Source: Bdellovibrio sp. GT3 (GTDB taxonomy: Bacteria > Bdellovibrionota > Bdellovibrionia > Bdellovibrionales > Bdellovibrionaceae). Taken from it: a DNA stretch of 64,000 nt. The notes beneath the pieces were generated by a model. The model ran no database searches. It was not told the origin of the DNA and saw only the letters and a program-made list of their open reading frames with translations. Positions within the stretch are counted from its first letter, which is position 1; each line of letters opens with the position of its first letter. The position numbers were made by a program, and so were the translations under genes. The stretch covers positions 218,001-282,000 of the forward strand of contig NZ_JBBNAD010000005.1 of assembly GCF_037996765.1 (NCBI RefSeq), given 5' to 3'. Below are positions 15,591-24,293 of this stretch, in pieces.

Positions 15591-16106
15591 ATGACAGCAA
15601 AAGTTTTGGTATTTTCAGTTACGGCAGGTCTAATTGCCCTTTCCGGTTGCGTCAGCAAAGGAACCATCAAAGACTCCCCTCGTCTTGAATCCACAAAGAT
15701 CGTCGTTCCTCCAATGGAAAGACTGACTCCTCGTGAAATGTCTTTGAACATCGTGGACAATCGCGCTCCTGAATACAAAAACCACTCTGCAGAAATCTCT
15801 GCGGAACTGACTCGTGTTTTGACTTTGGCTTTGGGCCGTCAAAACATTGCATTGAAATCCAATGCCGCGAACCAAATGACTTTGACCATCCAGGATTATA
15901 AAACTGCTGAATTCCAGGAAGGCTGTGTTCTTTTGACTGGCTCTCTGGACATTCCTAAAAAAGGCAAAGCCAATGCCAGCGCGAACAGCTGCATGGAGTT
16001 TAAATCCTTCGGCCGTAAAGTGGGCTCCGATATCGGCGCCGCTTACGAAAACGCCTTGAGCGAAGTGTTTAAAGGTATCAATTCCGGCTTGGAACAAATG
16101 CCGTAA
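15591..16106 (+). CDS. lipoprotein of unknown function
   Basis: 171 residues with a clear lipoprotein signal: hydrophobic stretch and lipobox LSGC with Cys20, so the mature protein is lipid-anchored. The body (about 55-165) has a VLTLALGRQNIALKS...MTLTIQDYKTAEFQEGCVLLTGSL pattern similar in style to YajG and other small outer-membrane lipoproteins with a two-layer fold; I do not assign a family. Two further Cys (about 107 and 127) could pair. The ATG follows the SelO-like stop by two bases, so translation is probably coupled. Confidence 0.82.
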   Translation: MTAKVLVFSVTAGLIALSGCVSKGTIKDSPRLESTKIVVPPMERLTPREMSLNIVDNRAPEYKNHSAEISAELTRVLTLALGRQNIALKSNAANQMTLTIQDYKTAEFQEGCVLLTGSLDIPKKGKANASANSCMEFKSFGRKVGSDIGAAYENALSEVFKGINSGLEQMP

Positions 16107-16120
16107 ATGACAGAAATTGC

Positions 16121-16145
16121 AAAGGGCCCTCACGGGGCCCTTTTT
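16121..16145 (+). terminator. intrinsic terminator
   Basis: AAAGGGCCC (16121-16129), loop TCACG, GGGCCCTTT (16135-16143), continuing T's. Sits between convergent genes ending at 16106 and 16151. Confidence 0.85.
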
Positions 16146-16150
16146 AGTTT

Positions 16151-17626
16151 TTAGTGATTCATCCCAATTTTTCCGGAACTCTTCTCGAAAGTAACTGCCT
16201 CAAAATCACCTGGTCGCCATGTTCCGTTAAAGGTTGGCTCCGTCGGACCGTAAATTCTAAAATAGGTAAACCATCCACGCCCAGGAACCGTTTGAATCCA
16301 AAAATCCTCTTTACCGGCAGGGGCCGTGGGCCCAAAATACAAGGTCACTTCTTTCGCATCCGATGGAATATTCTTAAGTTCAAATAAGGAACGTAATGCC
16401 GCTTTTCCCTGTGAAGCCTGCACCTGGCTTCTGGTTTTTGCATCATACACCGTGACCGACCAAAACAGCTTACCAGGAACTGGATAAGGAACTTTCAGCT
16501 GATAGGATCTGCCGCCTTCCAAGTATTGGCCTTTATTATCCCGTAGACCCAGCCAATAAAGTGAACCTGCTCCGGGTTTACGACTGAACATTGCCGGAGA
16601 AGCCACGATCGCTTGGGCAAACCATCTTTCCCGTGCCTGCAAATCCATTCCTGAAGATGTCATAAAGTCGCCATTTTCAGAGACGTAGCTTGCCCACTCC
16701 CATTTACGATCCTTCCAAGTGATGCGTTCAGGCCGCTTATCACCGAAAGTCGTTACGATCAGTTGATCACGACCATTTTTTGCAGCTCTTTCCAAAATGG
16801 ATTTCATGCGCGCATCGGGCTTGAACTCTTTTCCCTTAGCAATTCCCAGATTTTCCAACACACCATACATTGCGGTTTGTTCTGGATTTACAGGTTCTTC
16901 GTTAATCACCTTGTGCAAGGCTGTCCAATACTGAAAGTTGTCTTCCCAAGACAAGGCGGAGACATCAATCTTGCGATCAGTGACGTCGAACATCGTCACT
17001 ATTTTTTCAGAGTTCAAAAGATGAATTTTTATCTTCTTCATCTCCGCCATCGCTTTGTTCACATCACCATCTGAAGGTAACGAGCGAATCGCCACCAGAA
17101 TCTTGTTCGTGGCAGACCTTCCCACCTGATACCCATCAGGTACTTTTCCATTGTATCCGGGCGGAAGAATCAAGTGCTTGCCACCTTTCCCTTTATTTGG
17201 TCCCGGCAAACCGATATCCATAATCCATTTTTGATTGCGATCGTTAACCAAACCTACGAATTGTCCCGGCGGCACTTCGACCACCACAGGTCCCGCCGAC
17301 AAATCCATATTTGCTCCACCATACGGAGTATCAGAGTTCAGGGTAAGTCCTACGTGACGCGGCTGCGCAGCCACAATGAACATACTTTGATTGTCTTTGG
17401 CGCCCGCGGCACGCGAGCCATTGAAAATTCCTTCAACCGAAACCGTGGGATACCAAAAACGATACGCCGTCAAAGCACGTTGATAATCCTGCTCGTCCAA
17501 AATGCTTTGGGCGGATTTTTCGACCGGAAATCCATTGGATTGTATGATACTTGTATCGGCATTCTTCGCCCACCCCAAAGAGACGGACAAAAGCAGGGCA
17601 GAGATTGCAATTGCGGGCATTCGCAT
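16151..17626 (-). CDS. exported DUF1254/DUF1214 domain protein
   Basis: 491 residues from ATG 17626, which has GGAGA six bases upstream; a TTG at 17641 is unlikely. A signal peptide (ending SLGWA) leads into a DUF1254 domain (about 45-180: YRFWYPTVSVEGI, TLNSDTPYGGANMDLSAGPVVVEVPPG, DIGLPGPNKGKGGKHLILPPGY) and a C-terminal DUF1214 domain (about 365-485: YWLGLRDNKGQYLEGGRSYQLKVPYPVP, FWSVTVYDAKTRSQV, TLYFGPTAPAGKEDFWIQTVPGRGWFTYFRIYGP). These domains are common together in periplasmic proteins of many bacteria; no reaction is established to my knowledge. Stand-alone gene. Confidence 0.9.
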   Translation of the reverse strand: MRMPAIAISALLLSVSLGWAKNADTSIIQSNGFPVEKSAQSILDEQDYQRALTAYRFWYPTVSVEGIFNGSRAAGAKDNQSMFIVAAQPRHVGLTLNSDTPYGGANMDLSAGPVVVEVPPGQFVGLVNDRNQKWIMDIGLPGPNKGKGGKHLILPPGYNGKVPDGYQVGRSATNKILVAIRSLPSDGDVNKAMAEMKKIKIHLLNSEKIVTMFDVTDRKIDVSALSWEDNFQYWTALHKVINEEPVNPEQTAMYGVLENLGIAKGKEFKPDARMKSILERAAKNGRDQLIVTTFGDKRPERITWKDRKWEWASYVSENGDFMTSSGMDLQARERWFAQAIVASPAMFSRKPGAGSLYWLGLRDNKGQYLEGGRSYQLKVPYPVPGKLFWSVTVYDAKTRSQVQASQGKAALRSLFELKNIPSDAKEVTLYFGPTAPAGKEDFWIQTVPGRGWFTYFRIYGPTEPTFNGTWRPGDFEAVTFEKSSGKIGMNH

Positions 17627-17743
17627 AGATTCTCCATTCAAGAATTGTTTTGATAATTCTATCCTGCCAAGACTTACCTACACAGAAATACCGCGCCTAT
17701 TGCGCAATTACAGACGGAAATAATTTGACTGTGTTTTACAAAA

Positions 17744-17770
17744 AAAAGGGCTCACACGCGGAGCCCTTTT
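17744..17770. terminator. bidirectional intrinsic terminator
   Basis: AAAAGGGCTC (17744-17753) with GAGCCCTTTT (17761-17770). On the minus strand it is followed by TTTTTTTG, terminating the esterase operon. Confidence 0.85.
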
Positions 17771-17862
17771 CCAATGCAAACTTCGACTATTTATACGTTC
17801 CCGCAACAATGCCAGTAGACAAATCAATATGCACAACGTGGGCTTTTTCTCCGAATTTAGCT

Positions 17863-18507
17863 TTAATTTTTTGCCAAAGTAGAAAGCTGGTTACGAACCC
17901 ATTTACGAATCATAGGATACTCTTCCTCTTCCAGCGTATGCTTCTTATCCATTTCGATCCATTCAACCTTCAGTCCCGCCGATTTCAATTTATCCACACC
18001 ATACTTGGTTTCAGGCAATGGAAGAACATCGTCAGCGTGACCGTGAGTAAACAACCAAGGAGTCTTTAAGGAATCATCCGCAAGATTGTTTTTCCAACGA
18101 GGGTAGAAGTTGAAATAACCGCTGATACCAACCACACCACCCAGTTGCTTGGGGTAGTTCAATCCCACATCCGCACTGATCAGGCAACCCTGGGAAAAGC
18201 CAAAGAAGAAGATATTTTCGCTCTTCCATCCCTGCTGTTCCAGATCGTTTAACAGACTGAAAAGCTTTTCGCGGATTTTCAAAACACCATTGGCCTGAAA
18301 TGGGGGTTCGCCATACCAGGTGTAACCTGTCAAAAATTTGCGAGGCGCATTCAATAACAGGTAGTTCATCTCAGGGATGTTCAGTTCATTATCAAATGAG
18401 CGGAACGGACGTATGCTGTCGCCGCGCCCGTGCAACACGATCATCAGATAGTCTGATTTCTTTTTTGCCGGAATGAATTTGTGCTTAAAAAGATCGGTTG
18501 TAATCAT
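17863..18507 (-). CDS. alpha/beta-hydrolase, phospholipase/carboxylesterase family
   Basis: 214 residues, cytoplasmic serine esterase of the YpfH/carboxylesterase type. Visible are the oxyanion-side LHGRGDS (about 25-31), the nucleophile elbow GFSQGC (Ser about 110), the acid Asp in HGHADDVLP (about 158) and the late His in KKHTLEEEE, so the triad is complete. Its ATG overlaps the stop of the upstream S41 protease gene by one base (TAATG), showing translational coupling. Oddity: the stop follows an A6 run, and shifting by one base continues an open frame of about 26 codons to a TAG at 17787, just ahead of the terminator (see findings). Confidence 0.9.
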   Translation of the reverse strand: MITTDLFKHKFIPAKKKSDYLMIVLHGRGDSIRPFRSFDNELNIPEMNYLLLNAPRKFLTGYTWYGEPPFQANGVLKIREKLFSLLNDLEQQGWKSENIFFFGFSQGCLISADVGLNYPKQLGGVVGISGYFNFYPRWKNNLADDSLKTPWLFTHGHADDVLPLPETKYGVDKLKSAGLKVEWIEMDKKHTLEEEEYPMIRKWVRNQLSTLAKN

Positions 18508-20063
18508 TAATTCACCCCAGCAATGGCTTTAGAACAGAATAAAATTTGACGGGCCTTATTCAGCTGAACATCTTCGTTCGCCATGCCGTCTTCTGTATCC
18601 AAGCAATCCTTGCTGGAGATCAAACTTTTCAAGGAACGCACATGGCGTTCAGGGGCCATCAGTGGGTTTACAAACTGATCTTCCTCGCGGTCCATGGAGA
18701 TATGGTCGAAGTTCACTGCCACATCAGGCTCCAAGCCCTTCATTTGTGGCGAACGACCCGATGGAAGATAGTAGAATCCCTTGGTTTCAAATAATGCGAT
18801 TTTTTTATTCTGAGTCCAATACTCGCCCTCTTGGAAAGAGCCCTTACCGAAAGTTCTTTCTCCAACCAGAACTGCGCGATTCAAGTCACGCAAAGCACCC
18901 GCCACGATTTCCGCAGCACTGGCCGATCCCGCGTTAATCAGGACCGCCACCGGTTTATCAAAAACCTTGGACTCGCCACCGTAATAGATTTCAGATCTTT
19001 TTGCCTGATCCAGGTAACGGATATCAAAAATCTTTTTATCAGCGCCAACGAAAAGGCTCGCGATACATGCCGCCTCTTCCATTTGTCCGCCTGGATTGTC
19101 GCGCAAATCGAATAGCAAGCCACGAACCTGAGCTTTATTAACGACGTCCAGAGCGACTTTCATTTTGTCGCAGGAACCCTTGGCGAACTTATTTAACCCG
19201 ATAACTGCGATAGGCTTGATGCCATCAATAACCTGAGTCGTCAGCGTCGCCACGACGACTTCGCTACGCTGAAGTTTTTTACGGATTCTTTCCCCGTTAC
19301 GGGAAACAAAAATAGTGACTTTGCTGCCTTCATTGCCTTTTAAAAGCTCATTCACACGAGCTTGCAACAATGCTTGCACCGGCTTGCCGTCGATTTTCAA
19401 AATGATATCACCGCGCTTCAATCCTGCGCGATCCGCGGCACTGCCCACCAGAACTTTGCGAATAACATAAGCTCCATCAGCACGGCCGACTTGCACACCT
19501 GCTGTCGTCAAACGATTGTCAGCACGGGAAACGACTTCTTTAAACATGGCCACTGGCATCAGGTAAGTATGGGGGTCACGGAAAATCGAAATAAATCCAT
19601 TCAAACCGACACCCACCATCAATGAACTTTGATTTTCGGGAATGTGATTTTCTTTTAGATCCTTCCAGACATTCATGAAGGAGAACTTTGTCGCCACTTC
19701 TGTTTGTTCGGTGAAAAACTGCCTCCAGATGGCAATTTGCTTTTTCTCCGTGGAGAAATCCTGGGATAGCCCCTCACTCACCGGATGGATATTTCCAGTG
19801 GTTTCAACAGTCAGATTAAAACGATTGGCGATAGAAACCACGGCATTGGCACAGGCCAAAAAGTAACGCTCAGAGCTAGCACAAGTGTCAGGCCCCAGAA
19901 GATCTTCCAAAGACTGCGCCTGCAAACCCGTCTCAGCCCAATAGCTATCCACGGATTTAACTGGAGCAACAGCAGGCGACTGGAGACGCGACCAGTACAG
20001 ACTGCCCCCTAGGACAGCCACGCTCAATGATGCAAATAAGAATCTACGTGTACTCAATAACAC
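18507..20063 (-). CDS. C-terminal processing peptidase-like S41 protease with PDZ domain
   Basis: 518 residues. The start is GTG at 20063 because GGGAGG lies six bases upstream; the frame is open to a TTG at 20144. An N-terminal membrane helix (about 6-24) places the enzyme in the periplasm. A PDZ domain spans about 185-265 (GVQVGRADGAYVIRKVLVGSAADRAGLKRGDIILKIDGKPV). The S41 catalytic domain has DLRDNPGG (319-326), the nucleophile Ser382 in GSASAAE and the general base Lys407 in TFGKGSFQ, spaced 25 residues apart as in D1-processing protease. Such proteases trim the C-termini of envelope proteins. Coupled to the esterase gene by a TAATG overlap. Confidence 0.93.
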   Translation of the reverse strand: MLLSTRRFLFASLSVAVLGGSLYWSRLQSPAVAPVKSVDSYWAETGLQAQSLEDLLGPDTCASSERYFLACANAVVSIANRFNLTVETTGNIHPVSEGLSQDFSTEKKQIAIWRQFFTEQTEVATKFSFMNVWKDLKENHIPENQSSLMVGVGLNGFISIFRDPHTYLMPVAMFKEVVSRADNRLTTAGVQVGRADGAYVIRKVLVGSAADRAGLKRGDIILKIDGKPVQALLQARVNELLKGNEGSKVTIFVSRNGERIRKKLQRSEVVVATLTTQVIDGIKPIAVIGLNKFAKGSCDKMKVALDVVNKAQVRGLLFDLRDNPGGQMEEAACIASLFVGADKKIFDIRYLDQAKRSEIYYGGESKVFDKPVAVLINAGSASAAEIVAGALRDLNRAVLVGERTFGKGSFQEGEYWTQNKKIALFETKGFYYLPSGRSPQMKGLEPDVAVNFDHISMDREEDQFVNPLMAPERHVRSLKSLISSKDCLDTEDGMANEDVQLNKARQILFCSKAIAGVN

Positions 20064-20253
20064 CCCATGCCTCCCGACAAGGTCCGCACCAATGTGCTCC
20101 ACCGAAGGTTCCTCAAAGCAACGTCCATGCCTGCTCAGCTGCAATTGGTTGCATTATAGGGGGCGTTTTTTGAACTAATTGCAGGTTTGGACAGAGCTTC
20201 CACAGGGGCTTTTTCTTGTGTATCCCGAAGCGCTGTAATAGGGTGAAAACACT

Positions 20254-21222
20254 ATGATTATTGTAACAGGCGCAAACGGTTTTATTGGCAGCGTGATGGT
20301 GTGGCAACTCAATGAAAAAGGGTTCTCTGACATCATCGCCGTGGACACAGTTGATCTTCAAAAACGCAATCTTCTGCGTAAACGTGTTTATTCCAAATTT
20401 CTTCACAAAGACGATCTTTGGGCTTTCCTTGAAACACCTGAAGCCAAATCCAAAGTGACTTGGATTGTTCACATGGGCGCTTGTTCCTCCACCACAGAAA
20501 CCAACAAGGACTTCTTGTGGGAAAACAACACCAACTACACTCAACGTATTTTTGAATGGTGTGCCCAAAACGGCAAAAGTATGATTTACGCTTCAAGTGC
20601 TGCCACCTATGGCGCAGGTGAATTGGGTTTTGACGACACCACAGATCCTGAAACTTTGAAGCCGTTGAACCTGTATGGCGAATCCAAAGTTTTGTTTGAT
20701 CGCTGGGCTTTGAAACAAAAAAAGACTCCACCGCATTGGTACGGTCTTAAATTCTTCAACGTGTTCGGTCCCAACGAATACGAAAAAGAAGGCATGGCAA
20801 GCATCGTCTACAAGGCTTACAACCAAATCAAAACCACTGGCACATTGGGATTGTTCAAATCCGCAAATCCAGAATACAAAGATGGCGAATTCATGCGCGA
20901 CTTTGTTTATGTGAAAGATGTGACCGGCTGGATGGCGGAGCTTATGGAGAAAAAACCGACTAACGGTATTTACAACATGGGCTTCGGCAAACCTCGCACC
21001 TGGTTGGATTTGGCGAAAGCGACTTTTACAGCCATGGGCAAAGAGATGAAAATCAACTGGATTGAAATGCCCGAAAATATCCGTGGCCAATATCAGTACT
21101 ACACTGAAGCGAAAACGGATAAATGGAATCAATCCGGCATGAGTTTGCCAAAATGGCCGCTTGAAAAAGCCGTCGATGATTACGTTAAGAATTACCTCAG
21201 CAAAGAAGACCCATTGTTATAA
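20254..21222 (+). CDS. hldD: ADP-L-glycero-D-manno-heptose 6-epimerase
   Basis: 322 residues, extended short-chain dehydrogenase. HldD epimerises ADP-D-glycero-manno-heptose for the lipopolysaccharide inner core. The NADP loop VTGANGFIGS is at residues 4-13, VHMGACSSTTE with the conserved CSSTTE block near 75, the catalytic SSAATYG and YGESK (Tyr/Lys) around 112 and 146, and FFNVFGPNEYEK near 168 follow the HldD pattern closely. It implies a heptose-containing LPS core. It is followed 11 bases later by the aromatic amino-acid hydroxylase and then a methyltransferase, with one terminator at the end, so the three probably form an operon of unrelated functions. Confidence 0.95.
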   Translation: MIIVTGANGFIGSVMVWQLNEKGFSDIIAVDTVDLQKRNLLRKRVYSKFLHKDDLWAFLETPEAKSKVTWIVHMGACSSTTETNKDFLWENNTNYTQRIFEWCAQNGKSMIYASSAATYGAGELGFDDTTDPETLKPLNLYGESKVLFDRWALKQKKTPPHWYGLKFFNVFGPNEYEKEGMASIVYKAYNQIKTTGTLGLFKSANPEYKDGEFMRDFVYVKDVTGWMAELMEKKPTNGIYNMGFGKPRTWLDLAKATFTAMGKEMKINWIEMPENIRGQYQYYTEAKTDKWNQSGMSLPKWPLEKAVDDYVKNYLSKEDPLL

Positions 21223-21233
21223 AGGCACATGTT

Positions 21234-22976
21234 ATGGAGACGGACTTTTTACCCCCGCACCTTAGAAAATACGTCGTTGAGCAGAACTATGAAAAGTACA
21301 CTCCGATAGATCAATCCGTCTGGCGCTATGTTTTGCGCCAGCTGCGATCATTCCTGTCCAAGAACGCCCACGAAAGTTACGTGGAAGGCTTGGGAAAAAC
21401 CGGAATTTCCGTAGAGCGCATTCCGCGCATCGAAGAGATCAGCAGCAAATTGAAAGAATTTGGCTGGAGAGCCTTGCCCGTGAGTGGTTTCATTCCACCG
21501 GCGGCATTCATGGAACTTCAGTCCCTGGGCGTTTTGCCGATTGCTTCCGATATGCGAAGCATCGATCACCTGCTTTACACTCCGGCTCCTGACATCGTTC
21601 ATGAAGCTGCAGGGCACGCACCGATTTTGATTCAACCCGAATTTGCAGAGTACCTTCGTCAGTATGCACAGATTGCCAAGAAGGCCATTCTGTCCAAAGA
21701 AGACCTGGATATGTACGAAGCGATTCGCGAGCTTTCAGATTTAAAAGAAATGCCAGGCGCATCGGCGACGGACATTAAAGCTGCTGAAGCAAAACTGGAT
21801 AATGTCAGCAAAAACATCTCCCACGTTTCTGAAGCCGCTGAACTAGGGCGCATGAACTGGTGGACTGCAGAGTACGGCTTGATTGGCACCCTTGATAATC
21901 CGAAAATTTTCGGTGCAGGACTGCTATCGAGTGTTGGTGAATCCAAGTGGTGCTTAAGTCAAAAAGTCAGAAAACTTCCTCTGACAGTTGAGTGTATCAA
22001 ACAAAGTTATGACATCACCGAACCTCAACCGCAGTTGTTCGTAACTCCTGATTTTAAAACTTTGGTGAAAGTTCTAAACGACATGGCCGATCAGATGGCC
22101 TTCCGTTTGGGTGGATTGGCTGGTTTGAATAAAGCAATTCAGGCGCAATCAGTGAATACCGCTGAACTGTCTTCTGGAATTCAGATTTCCGGACAGATTA
22201 TCGAGGCGATCACAGACGCCTCCAAGAAAGTGGCTTACCTCCGCCTGCAAGGACCTTCTCAGCTTTCCTTTAAGGACAAGCAGATTCAAGGCCACGACAA
22301 GTCCTATCACTTGCACGGCTTTGGAACCCCAGTGGGTTGCTTGAAAGATTACCCACAAAAGGATCCATCCAGTCTGACTCGCAGTGAATGGGCTGATATC
22401 GGCGTGGAACTGGGACGCCAAGCGCGCCTGGAGTTTGCTTCAGGTGTGTTGGTAACTGGAACTGTTAAAAATATGACTGTGCTTGAGGGTAAAACCGTCA
22501 TCCTTTCAATGACTGATGCCAAGGCTGAATACCAAGGCCGTGTGCTATTTGATCCGGCCTGGGGTGTTTATGACATGGCTCTGGGTGCGACCGTCACTTC
22601 GGTTTTTGGTGGCGCTGCGGACCGCGAAGCCTACGGCGAAACCGAAGACTTCGTCGCAAAACGGGTTCCAGCTCCAAATTACAAGCCCGAGGAACTAAAA
22701 CTTCACTCTCAATATGGCCGCTTAAGAGATTTGCGTGAAAAGAATATCCAAGGTGCAGACCTGGAAAAATCTTTGTCCGATCTTTTGGCAAACCATGATA
22801 AGGAGTTCCCACAGGATTGGTTGTTGCGTCTGGAAGCTTTGGAAATTTCCAAGGCCCGCTTAAGCAACTCCCCTTTGTTAGCCAAACTTGAGAAGGATCT
22901 TCAAGCGCTGGCCGACAAAGACGAAACGACTAAAAATCTTATCCAAGACGGAATTGCTTTATCAGGAAATCTGTAA
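21234..22976 (+). CDS. aromatic amino-acid hydroxylase (phenylalanine 4-monooxygenase type), long form
   Basis: 580 residues, about twice the usual bacterial PhhA (260-300). These iron- and pterin-dependent enzymes hydroxylate phenylalanine, tyrosine or tryptophan. The iron site is present: DIVHEAAGHAP with His123 and His128, and the Glu in WWTAEYGLIG near residue 213; VSGFIPPAAFMELQSLGVLPIASDMRS matches the pterin-side region. The catalytic part ends near residue 290. The remaining 290 residues (QISGQIIEAITDASKKVAYLRLQGPSQLSF onward) form an unrecognised domain; similar long proteins occur in a few bacilli and Bacteroidetes as I recall. No pterin carbinolamine dehydratase gene is in the window. 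Confidence 0.9.
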   Translation: METDFLPPHLRKYVVEQNYEKYTPIDQSVWRYVLRQLRSFLSKNAHESYVEGLGKTGISVERIPRIEEISSKLKEFGWRALPVSGFIPPAAFMELQSLGVLPIASDMRSIDHLLYTPAPDIVHEAAGHAPILIQPEFAEYLRQYAQIAKKAILSKEDLDMYEAIRELSDLKEMPGASATDIKAAEAKLDNVSKNISHVSEAAELGRMNWWTAEYGLIGTLDNPKIFGAGLLSSVGESKWCLSQKVRKLPLTVECIKQSYDITEPQPQLFVTPDFKTLVKVLNDMADQMAFRLGGLAGLNKAIQAQSVNTAELSSGIQISGQIIEAITDASKKVAYLRLQGPSQLSFKDKQIQGHDKSYHLHGFGTPVGCLKDYPQKDPSSLTRSEWADIGVELGRQARLEFASGVLVTGTVKNMTVLEGKTVILSMTDAKAEYQGRVLFDPAWGVYDMALGATVTSVFGGAADREAYGETEDFVAKRVPAPNYKPEELKLHSQYGRLRDLREKNIQGADLEKSLSDLLANHDKEFPQDWLLRLEALEISKARLSNSPLLAKLEKDLQALADKDETTKNLIQDGIALSGNL

Positions 22977-23762
22977 ATGAAACGTCCCTTTGAAGTGCGC
23001 ATTGTTTTAGTGCGCACGATCTATGAAAGAAATGTCGGTGCCACTTCACGTGCCATGAGCAATATGGGCGTCGACAAGCTGATCATGATTGATCCCAAGT
23101 GCGAGCTGACTTACGAAGCTCAGCAAACCGCAGCCACTGGCCAAAACGGCCTGCAAAACCGCACGACCTACAAATCCTGGGATGAGTTCATGGCCAACGA
23201 GCCTGAATCCATCAAAATCGCCTTCACTGCCCGTGACGGCAAAGGTCGTCAGGTGCGTGATATCGATGATGTCCTGGCTGATGTTAAAAACAATGCTCCG
23301 CAATTCCAGCACGAATCCGATGAAACTTACACCGTCCATTTGATCTTCGGTCCTGAGGACTGGGGCTTGGCTGGTGAGGACCTTGAGTACGCGAATCACT
23401 GTGCGTGCCTTCCAACCTTTGGTGAAAACTGGAGTTTGAATCTGGCTCAAGCGACGCTGCTGGGAATGTTTTCCATGCGCAAAGCCTGGGGCGGCAACCG
23501 CACCAAACTTGATGGCGGCAAAAAGCGTCGCGCCCCTCAAGGGATTCAGGGCATTGATCCTGAACAGACTTTGAAATCCTTCATCGAGGAAATGGGTTTT
23601 GATCTGACCAAGCAACGCAAGATCAACGCCTTCACAGTTCTGCGCCGTATGCTTCTGCAAAACACGCCGACCAAAAAAGAGCTGGTGATTTTGGAAACAG
23701 TCCTGCAACAAGCCACTCGCAAAATCCGCGAATGGAAAGAATTTAAAAACCGCGAAAGATAA
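22977..23762 (+). CDS. trmJ: SpoU/TrmJ-like RNA 2'-O-methyltransferase
   Basis: 261 residues, SPOUT family. TrmJ methylates the 2'-OH of nucleotide 32 in tRNA. The first motif is VRTIYERNVGATSRAMSNMGVDKLIMIDP (residues 12-40), the knot motifs are LIFGPEDWGLAGEDLEYANHCACLPT (about 121-146) and SLNLAQATLLGMFSMRKAW (about 152-170), typical of class IV methyltransferases binding S-adenosylmethionine in a trefoil knot. The C-terminal helical tail matches TrmJ-type proteins better than TrmH. The ATG directly follows the stop of the hydroxylase gene, so the genes are coupled. Exact target RNA is inferred from family only. Confidence 0.88.
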   Translation: MKRPFEVRIVLVRTIYERNVGATSRAMSNMGVDKLIMIDPKCELTYEAQQTAATGQNGLQNRTTYKSWDEFMANEPESIKIAFTARDGKGRQVRDIDDVLADVKNNAPQFQHESDETYTVHLIFGPEDWGLAGEDLEYANHCACLPTFGENWSLNLAQATLLGMFSMRKAWGGNRTKLDGGKKRRAPQGIQGIDPEQTLKSFIEEMGFDLTKQRKINAFTVLRRMLLQNTPTKKELVILETVLQQATRKIREWKEFKNRER

Positions 23763-23763
23763 A

Positions 23764-23792
23764 AAAAGCCCGCTGATGAAGCGGGCTTTTTA
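23764..23792 (+). terminator. intrinsic terminator
   Basis: AAAAAGCCCGCT (23764-23775), loop GATGA, AGCGGGCTTTTT (23781-23792). Ends the hldD operon. Confidence 0.9.
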
Positions 23793-23852
23793 GTTTTTGA
23801 TTGTCGTTTTCTAAGTTAACACTCTGCTTCCGCAAGTAGGACCTGGCACCTT

Positions 23853-24269
23853 TTACAGGTCGGCTTCCTCTTCTTGGATTTCGACTTCTTTGTCGCGAAC
23901 GGCGCGAAGTTGTTCATCCAGTTTTTGCATTGCGAAGGCCAAGCCTTGTCCCATGTCGTTCAGTTCGTGGATACGATTCATGGTTTCTTGTTCTTCCGCT
24001 CCGACCAGGCGAAGGCTGTCCAGCTTCACCGAGTTCAGATCGATTTCTTTATTCAATGTCTCAAGCTTCTGATTGATTCTTTTGCGGTCTTGGATCAAGG
24101 CCTTGGTGATTTCACGCACCTGGCTCAGACTCAACACATCCAATTTGCCGCTTTCGAAAGCAGATTTGGTTTCTTCAGTGACTTCTTCGTCACCTTGGAA
24201 GGCTTCCCAAAACAAAGCCCACTCATTTTTCAAGGAACTTACTAACGACTTATTCCTGTCATCACCCAT
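23853..24269 (-). CDS. cytoplasmic coiled-coil protein of unknown function
   Basis: 138 residues, no signal or membrane segment, no Cys. After a helical N-terminus with SSLKNEWALFWEAFQGDEE, residues 45-135 form a continuous heptad-like coiled coil (ITKALIQDRKRINQKLETLNKEIDLNSVKL... ELNDMGQGLAFAMQKLDEQLRAVRD), ending in an acidic tail. An AGGAG lies about 13 bases before the ATG, wider than usual. It follows the PspC-domain gene by 24 bases on the same strand, which with ribD makes a three-gene run. A role with the PspC protein at the membrane is a guess from position. Confidence 0.78.
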   Translation of the reverse strand: MGDDRNKSLVSSLKNEWALFWEAFQGDEEVTEETKSAFESGKLDVLSLSQVREITKALIQDRKRINQKLETLNKEIDLNSVKLDSLRLVGAEEQETMNRIHELNDMGQGLAFAMQKLDEQLRAVRDKEVEIQEEEADL

Positions 24270-24293
24270 ATATAAAAAATTACTCCTGCGCCC

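Noticed and set aside
20064-20144. Upstream extension of the S41 protease from a TTG.
   Set aside because: GGGAGG six bases before GTG 20063 and the membrane helix right after it fit better.
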